Of a DNA stretch of 64,000 nt, positions 58,501 through 64,000 are shown one piece after another (position 1 is the stretch's first letter; every line of letters starts with the position of its first letter). The stretch covers positions 7,373,586 through 7,437,585 of the forward strand of contig JARUPZ010000007.1 in the NCBI GenBank assembly GCA_031213475.1. The letters are read 5' to 3'. Source of the stretch: Nereocystis luetkeana (lineage: Eukaryota > Sar > Phaeophyceae > Laminariales > Laminariaceae). The translations under genes and the position numbers were made by a program. The notes beneath the pieces are model-generated. The model did not search any database, had not been told where the DNA came from, and saw nothing but the letters and a program-made list of their open reading frames with translations.

Positions 58501-61044
58501 TGATCCTGCCAGGCGTCTTCCCGCCCCTGAAATGTGAAAATATGAGAACATGGAAATACGGAAATGTCGAAATATCATATGTAAGAAAAAATGAAAAAAA
58601 TGGGATTTTTTTTCTTTTTTTTCAAACGAAACATGCGAAGAATCGCAATATCGAAAATAAGGTACCGAAATTCATATTTGTATACGTACGTGTATTGTCG
58701 ACAGGCGCAGAACCAAAAAAAAAAAAACACGCCAAAAGTTCCTAACATACATACCCGCAGCCGGAACGAGAACAAACCTTCTACGGATACCTTGGGGACT
58801 CAGCCCCATTCCCAATCAACGAAAAAACCCCCCGACAAATTACATGAAAATACCGTCAGCGCTGCTTTGTCCACACCAGTCTAACCCCCTTTCCCGTTCT
58901 TACCTCGCGGAGCTCCTGCACGGCCTCCTGGTAGAAGTGCACCGCTTCGGGGCAAAGGGGTGTTTCCCCAGCATGGCCCACGTGAAAACGGTACCTAGAA
59001 AACGAAACGCGTGGGGGGAAGGAAGGGGGGGGGGGGGGGGGGGGGGGTGCAGGGGTCAAAACGCCTCCTCCCCTACGCCACGGGTAAAAATAATGGCAAC
59101 AAACTTTATCCGACCCCCTTCTTTGAGCGGCTGAGAGCAGGGAGGAGCGGGGGGGGGGAGGGGCGGAGCGGAATAGCTTTCGTCGGGGGCGGTCCCTCCG
59201 ATCATAACGCTAGTAGTAGTCACGGCGCGAGGGGATAGTATTAGTATCGCCCCGTAAAAACAACATGAGTCTGTTTTTAAATGTACGGAATCGAACCGAA
59301 CGGAACGGAACCCAACCGACACAATACTGAACGGAATCAACGTAAAACCGAGCCATATCAGAACCAAACCGAACCGAACCGAACCGAACAAACCAGAGGT
59401 AAACCGAACCGAACCAGAACTAAAACAAAAACCGAGCCCCGAGTGAACCGAACCAACCCAACACCGAACTAGATCACGCAAAAAAGACAGGCGCCCCGCG
59501 TATTATACCGATGTTCAACACATAAACCCAGACAGCCAGTATTAAACGTAAACCACCCTGCATATATGCATAGAACGCAGTTAACGAGCTCTGCCGCTAT
59601 CGCACAGCACGACCCCCCCCCCTCCCTACTTCCGCCCTGAACCCGCAACCAACCCACTCCCGCTCTCTACAGGCTTACCCGAGGAGGATGTTGGCGTTCG
59701 TGTTCAACGCGTAGGCGCCGCAGAAGGCCCACGTCCGCGCCTGGCTCATCCCTGCTCCCGCCTGCCCCCCGTGCAGCCCGGCCGACTGCAGCGCCGACAG
59801 GTAGAAGAAGGTCTCGGGGTCACCCATATCGGCCGCCTTTCGCCACCAACCGACCGACAAGCCAACCAACCAATGACCCAACCAACCGATTGGCCGACCG
59901 ACCAACCAACCAACCAACCGATTGGCCGACCGATCGACCAACCAACGAACCAACCAACCAACCAATCAATCGAGCAACCGACCGAGGGGAGACCGGAGGG
60001 AGGAGTACGAAGGACAGAGGCGTTTCGACCGGGTTAAAAACAAATACACGCGTGAATTATGTAATCTGTTGGGTAGCTCCGCAAAGAGGAGAAAAAAGCG
60101 GGACGTATACCCACGCACCACTTCGAATACAACGGTTGGAACTCCCCCGAGGCAAGAATAACGGTAGGGGGTCTCCTCGGGTTCCAGTCAGTGCGTCGGT
60201 ACGCGGGGACCCGAGGCTACGCTGATGACAAACTACAGAACCAGAAGAATCATGACAAGTCAGCCAAAGCCGCGCGAGAAGGCGAGCGACACAGACGTGG
60301 AGGGGGCAGCGAAACGGCCTTCGACCGCTCCCACGAGTGGCGCGCCGAACAAGATCGGACGCCCTCCATATTCAGGGCAACTCCCCGAGAAACCCAAAAA
60401 ACACAGGAGACGTTGGTGTCAACAGCGGTCGCAACGGCAGAGTCACGGCAACTCCAACAAAAACCGACACAATCACCCCCGCGCAGAGTCACGTGATACC
60501 CCCTATAACCGCAAAAAATCAGCAGATGAGTCTACGGCATTCAGTTCAACAGCCCCCCTAACAGCTGCACCCCCTATTTTAGGGGGAAAACCACTTGGAG
60601 TCAAAGAGGCGTGCTACCATAGGGGTGGCAATTTTTGCCTTCCAAGGCAAATATTGATAGTTGACCGGGCTTCGTCACCCAATGTCGTCGGAACGCCATT
60701 GTTACGGGGGGCCATACCGGCAGTAAATAGGACCAAATATTGTTAGTAAAATTAGCGAGATATATAGTTTTTTGTGTGTATCATAGGTCCTATTTAATAT
60801 GGTCCCCCGTAAGAGTGTTTTACGATTTGGTTCGTGATTTACCTACGTAAGCGTTGGGGTTGTTCACGGGGTGGCGCTTTCGGCTTTACTCAGGATCAGT
60901 ATTTGGGAGAGGCATAGAGCTCTTGAAGGTGGGTGAAGTCAGGAGCCTCAGAAAAAAATAGGTGCGAAGTCTGCCGTAGCGCCAGCTTTAGAGAGGGGGC
61001 CATCGCTATCGTACAACGCCGTTTGACACACACCCGGACACACG

Positions 61045-61103
<59 letters not shown>

Positions 61104-63299
61104 AGTACCTTGAACCCTACGAACGGACTTCCAACAATAATGGGTGTGTTTACAGTATATACAAAAATAGTTCCATCCCATTCATTTTCTATCTATACTT
61201 GGTACAGCTCCTAACTTAGCTTCTTTTTTTTGCCTCAAAGAGCTACCTACCTGGTACCCCTTATCGCAGCAGGCGTCACACACATCAACACACACATAAG
61301 CACGAATAAAAACACGTACACACCCGCACCTGCAGAAAGAGCTCGTGCGGACTCTCGGGCCCCTCCGATTTCCCCGCAAACCTCGCGAGGGCCTTCTGCC
61401 GCAACCCCTGGGCCCGAGCGATCATTTCCTCCTCTTGACGGCTGCGACCGCCAGAGGCATCGCTGCGCCTGTAATAGAGTTAGCGATCCCGCCGCCGAGG
61501 CCATGGTTGTGATCAAACCCCCCATCAAATCGCCCCAGCAGCAGCAGCACCACCACCAACAGCAGCGGCAGCGACAGCGCAAAACGAGACAAAGACAACT
61601 AACAGAGGTGAAGGCGAATACTGCACCACTCGTACAATAAGGAGAAACACGCCTCGTGTTGTCATATCAGAAGCGCCGAGTCGCCCTAGCTACGACAGCT
61701 GCCCAGGGAGAGCCCCAGACACATGCGTAGGTACCACGCGGGTGGTTAACCGCCAAAGCTCCCCCGTTGCCCTACCCTTCGCTATCCTGCCACTCCCGTG
61801 CCCTACCCCACCCTGCTCTACCCTACGCTACCCTACCAGTACCGTATCCTACTCCACCCTACTTATATACCTACCGTGCCCTACCCTACCCCACCTCACC
61901 CCACCCCACCTCACCCTACCCTACCCTACCCTACCCTACCCTACCCTACCCTACCCTACCCTACCCTACTCTACCCTACCCTACCCTACCCTACCCTACC
62001 CTACCCGACCTTACCCTACCCTACCCTACCCTACCCTACCCTACCCTACCCTACCATACCCTACCCTAACCTATACTGCCCAACCCTTATTGGAGATGAT
62101 ACTTGTCAGTAACGATCATATTCGTTACTCGATTACACTTACGTCATCTGGTATACATTTACGCATTCTATGTACAACAGACAGTTTTTCCAGTCTGAGT
62201 TATAGTAGGATAGCAGCAGCTGTCTTTTTACGCATATACTGCTGTGCACCCGTACGCACAGAATAAAGTCCCAATGACGAGTAGTGCCATGGATCTACTG
62301 TTGTGGTACGCACGTACATGATCTACGGCAGACAGCACATTTAGTACGTGCTATCATTGGTAAATAATGGAGAGGATATCTTCAGTATCCCTCCGGGACC
62401 GGTAGCATAGTTTTACTGTAGTTCTGGTTGGAGGAACAACATAGGCTACACTGGGGTCATGGATATGTACCCCAAGATATATTGTTCTTTACAGTAAATC
62501 TGGGGGTTCTCTTCGTTGTTTTTATTTTGAACGGAATACGAGGGTATTCCCTCATTTTGTTTTTGTTTGACCCAAGTGCAAGGGCCGTCCTTTGTTGCGA
62601 GCTGCGAGCGCACACGCGCACCGCCCTCCCCTTTGAGCTCACTCTGCTTTTGCTCACCATCATCAGCTTCCAGCTGAGCAATCAATCAACAATGTGGCTT
62701 GGGGTCACCACACCATCTTCTTCTTCTCTTCTATGTTGAAGCTTCACGTACAAGTCACCTGACAGTGACTACGTGTTTGCCTCGAACATTTTGACTGCGT
62801 ATTGCCGGCCATCGGCAATCGAGTCTAGGCGTACACACCAACTACGAGCTGGTACACACGCCAATCGCCATACCTAGTAGGTTATGAGCCATGAGCCTTA
62901 ATAACCCTAACATACACTACCCTACTTTGCGCGGGACGATGAGGGCGGCGATGGAGGTGACGCCACCCGCGCGATGACGACAATCGGCCGCCAAAATCGC
63001 TTAACAGAGGGCTGCCAGATGTGTGCACGTACTACCAGCGGTTTGTATGTATATACATATATGTGCATATATGTGTGTACGTACTACCAGGGGTGTATCA
63101 TGCCGCACACACGCAACGAACGAACGTGAAGAACCGACAGAACGTCGTCTAAAAAAATCACAAAATGTGTAAAACCGCGTCTTTTTGCTCACCCGCGTCT
63201 GAAGCGCTCCCCCCCCCCCTCCTCCTCCTCCTCCTCGTCGAGTAGGTGTTGAACCAGGAGGGTGGGGGCACACGCCATCCCGTTGCCGGCGACGAATAC
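47512..63299 (-). CDS. SEL1L: SEL1L/HRD3-like ERAD adaptor, 1081 aa visible (5' partial)
   Basis: Fourteen exons, in transcript order: 63299-63193, 61468-61330, 59836-59679, 58994-58904, 58526-58296, 57266-57180, 56436-55930, 55290-55156, 54005-53880, 52847-52781, 52432-52323, 50075-49693, 49180-48853 and 48288-47512. All are GT-AG and the phases match. The protein anchors the HRD1 ubiquitin-ligase complex in the ER membrane and hands it misfolded lumenal proteins. Sel1 repeats run through the chain (for example AADMGDPETFFYLSALQSAG, NANILLGYRFHVGHAG, PEAVHFYQEAV, AATLMLGYLYLNG, ADNGGMDALLALADI, CETAAGYYEKYARLC, YQEAFMHYLVAAEQGSPEG). A membrane helix (VALPFVMSIVVVGVTMMAM) follows the last repeat, then a ~200-residue Gly/Ser/Ala cytosolic tail. 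The order of these blocks follows animal SEL1L closely. Oddities: a long acidic insert (DDEDDEDEDYDDDEEEEEEE) in exon 7 and Gly-rich inserts in exons 5 and 12. The signal peptide and N-terminus are missing. Confidence 0.92.
48387..48452 (-). repeat. Dispersed repeat C, fragment (inverted)
   Basis: Read on the - strand it contains GGTCATACGACTACGGCCAT and GAGATCGAGTACATCTCTCC followed by a C-run. It lies in the last SEL1L intron. Confidence 0.8.
49213..49403 (-). repeat. Dispersed repeat C, partial copy (inverted)
   Basis: The - strand reads TTCTTAGTAGGATGC, then a stretch with TGGTGCAAGCAGT, GTCGGTGCAAACC, GCATTGCAGGGATGCAAGGG and GTTATGCATGACATGAGTAG, ending in a C8 tail. It lies in the intron between the SEL1L exons at 49693-50075 and 48853-49180. 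Confidence 0.82.
50520..50695. repeat. AACACC/ACAACACC minisatellite
   Basis: CAACAACACCAACAAC-type units in the SEL1L intron between exons 52323-52432 and 49693-50075. Confidence 0.7.
51321..51822 (+). repeat. Dispersed repeat C, long copy 2
   Basis: It begins GGTTGGCGTCGGTTAGGCAA and ends GGTATCGAGTACCCC plus a C-run. It is collinear with the copy at 31421-31938 over its whole length. It is antisense to SEL1L and lies in the intron between exons 52323-52432 and 49693-50075. Confidence 0.85.
51828..51937 (+). repeat. Dispersed repeat C, tandem 3' fragment
   Basis: It repeats the last ~100 bp of the adjacent long copy (TGTCTGCCTGGTCGGTGAAA onward) and again ends GAGTATCCCCCCC. It may be a tandem duplication or a second truncated insertion. 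Confidence 0.8.
53641..53830. repeat. CCTA/CCAA-type microsatellite
   Basis: CTACCTACCTACCTAAC units pass into ACCAACCAACC-type units, in a SEL1L intron just downstream (in sense) of the exon at 53880-54005. Confidence 0.8.
54715..55092. repeat. AACACC minisatellite, + orientation
   Basis: About 370 bp of irregular CAACACCAACACCAAC units, in the SEL1L intron between exons 55156-55290 and 53880-54005. Apparent long open frames here are repeat translations. Confidence 0.88.
55524..55638. repeat. (CTG)n/(TTG)n microsatellite
   Basis: Over 30 CTG/TTG triplets in tandem, in the SEL1L intron between exons 55930-56436 and 55156-55290. Confidence 0.9.
57300..57625. repeat. GGTGTT minisatellite, inverted relative to the 54.7-kb array
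   Basis: About 320 bp of GTTGGTGTTGGCGTTGG-type units, in the SEL1L intron just upstream (in sense) of the exon at 57180-57266. It is the complement of the AACACC word. Confidence 0.88.
58170..58290. repeat. AACACC/CCA minisatellite
   Basis: CAACACCGACAACATTAC, (CCA)n and CAACACCAACACC units lie directly against the donor of the SEL1L exon at 58296-58526. Confidence 0.75.
59848..59980. repeat. (CCAA)n-type microsatellite
   Basis: ACCAACCAACC and GACCGACC units directly upstream (in sense) of the SEL1L exon at 59679-59836. On the coding strand it is a GGTT array next to the splice acceptor. Confidence 0.85.
60702..60812. mobile_element. MITE family A, copy 4 (inverted)
   Basis: 111 bp, starting TTACGGGGGGCCATACCGGC and ending TTTAATATGGTCCCCCGTAA. 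Its internal asymmetric part (CCAAATATTGTTAGTAAAA) is the reverse complement of that in copies 1 and 2. A small insert, CCGGCA, breaks the left arm. No TA duplication is seen. It lies in a SEL1L intron. Confidence 0.85.
61046..61104. repeat. (CAA)n microsatellite
   Basis: Almost twenty ACA/CAA triplets, with one GAC interruption, in a SEL1L intron. Confidence 0.92.
61863..62070. repeat. (CCCTA)n satellite
   Basis: About 200 bp of the pentamer CCCTA with a few interruptions (ACTCT, CGACC, CATAC), in the first visible SEL1L intron. The pentamer differs from the TTAGGG hexamer. Confidence 0.92.
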
Positions 63300-63362
63300 C
63301 TGCTCGCGCGAACGCGGGCGTCATCCGAGGGTCACGCCGCCGCTGATAATTGATCGATTAAA

Positions 63363-63556
63363 ATTGTTGGTTGTTTTGTCGGTTCAATAGGTGGTTGGTT
63401 GGGTGATTGAGTGGTTGGTTGGTTAGTCGGTTGGATGGTTGGGTGGTCGGTCGGTCGATCAGATGGTCGCTAGGACGGTTGGTGGGCAAGGTGAATGGAT
63501 AGCCAGTTGGTTGATCGGTTGGTTTGGTTGGTCGGTTTTGCCTGATTGGTTGGTTG
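63363..63556. repeat. (GGTT)n-type microsatellite
   Basis: GGTTGGTTGG and GGTCGGTCGG units with interruptions. It is similar in word and sense to the complement of the 59.9-kb array. Confidence 0.85.
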
Positions 63557-63794
63557 GTGATTGTATTCTTCGAAGGATACCACTGCATACTGTCGGTTGT
63601 CATTGCTGGTGGTAGGGGGTGAGCGGCACGATGCCGCCGTCACGCTGATGCGACGAAATGAGCGGTGGCGGTGGCGGCGGCGGCGGCGGCAGCGGTGCCG
63701 GGCCAAACGCAACGGGATAAAACAATGCTACCCAGAACGCCGAGCGACACAAGGCACCAAGCCCTCTCGAGCGGATTGGGGGTACTTGAAGCTT

Positions 63795-63908
63795 TCACTT
63801 GATACACCTCTTCGCCACCAGCACCAACACGTCGGCGCATAAATAGTCGCCGACAGAAGATGAGGCGTGCGGCGTGAAGCACCGCAGCAGATCGTCGGGG
63901 AGGTACAT
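63795..63908 (-). pseudogene. F-box-like N-terminal fragment, 37 codons
   Basis: The frame MYLPDDLLRCFTPH...SVGDYLCADV opens with an ATG and runs to TGA. LPDDLL followed by a GDYL-type helix resembles the F-box-like start that I recall at the N-terminus of large brown-algal ankyrin-protein families; that recollection is not verified here. A second, longer frame overlaps it, so this may be chance. If real, it is a fragment and not a working gene. Confidence 0.25.
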
Positions 63909-64000
63909 AGGGCATCATCCTAACGCGGCCCCAAAACTACAAAAACCACACAACAGAGAACGGGCAATCTGAAGGCATACTCCGCCAAGCGAGCACGGAC

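Larger units (their letters stand above)
63300..64000. other. Region upstream of the first visible SEL1L exon
   Basis: It holds a GGTT-type microsatellite (63363-63556) and a GGC/GGT run (63665-63695). I did not find the SEL1L signal peptide or start here, so these bases are probably intron and the gene continues beyond the window. A 37-codon F-box-like frame on the - strand is listed separately. Confidence 0.45.

Noticed and set aside
61863-62070. Telomere array
   Set aside because: The unit is the pentamer CCCTA, not the hexamer CCCTAA, and it lies inside a SEL1L intron.
61742-62266. Long Tyr/Pro/Leu-rich open frames
   Set aside because: They are translations of the (CCCTA)n satellite.
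1-64000. Retroelement or virus-derived genes
   Set aside because: I looked for reverse transcriptase, integrase, capsid and long terminal repeats and found no supportable trace; the mobile DNA seen is of the DNA-transposon type plus the unclassified repeat C.

Overview
The window is nuclear DNA from a eukaryote with long introns. The best guess is a brown alga or a close stramenopile relative. The reasons are: exons of 43-1248 bp separated by introns of up to 6.5 kb with GT-AG borders; GC-rich exons; a cyclin-dependent kinase of CDK1/CDKA type with the PSTALRE helix; a SEL1L/HRD3 ERAD protein; an ankyrin-repeat protein; and introns packed with DNA-transposon relics and simple repeats. The taxon is an inference, because no rRNA or organelle marker is present. 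I saw no tRNA, rRNA, CRISPR or operon, and no reverse transcriptase, integrase or capsid gene.

Layout. (1) 193-2623, + strand: the last three exons of a small helical protein, possibly a thylakoid-lumen PsbQ-like protein, whose 5' part lies before the window. (2) 5445-17230, - strand: a complete seven-exon ankyrin-repeat/coiled-coil gene (515 aa). (3) 17595-32190, + strand: a complete eight-exon CDK gene (301 aa), head-to-head with gene 2 across 364 bp. (4) 34758-45261, + strand: a ten-exon gene for an unrecognised coiled-coil and low-complexity protein (1236 aa). (5) 47512-63299, - strand: fourteen exons of SEL1L/HRD3 (1081 aa visible, 5' end missing), convergent with gene 4. Exon joins were derived by hand. 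In all five models the reading phase closes across every intron.

The introns and intergenic stretches hold most of the unusual material. There is a 1.28-kb hAT-type element with a perfect 16-bp inverted repeat and an exact 8-bp target duplication. There is a decayed hAT with a recognisable transposase C-terminus inside CDK intron 1. Two MITE families are present, one mariner-like with TA duplications and one piggyBac-like at TTAA, with one copy nested inside the other. A 0.5-kb dispersed repeat ends in poly-C, and there is a 410-bp fold-back element. A short near-palindrome, TACCWGGTA, occurs about 23 times where chance predicts about 0.5.

The genes do not form a pathway. CDK acts in cell-cycle control. 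SEL1L works with the HRD1 ubiquitin ligase in ER-associated degradation. The ankyrin and coiled-coil proteins look like scaffolds. The first gene may belong to the plastid.
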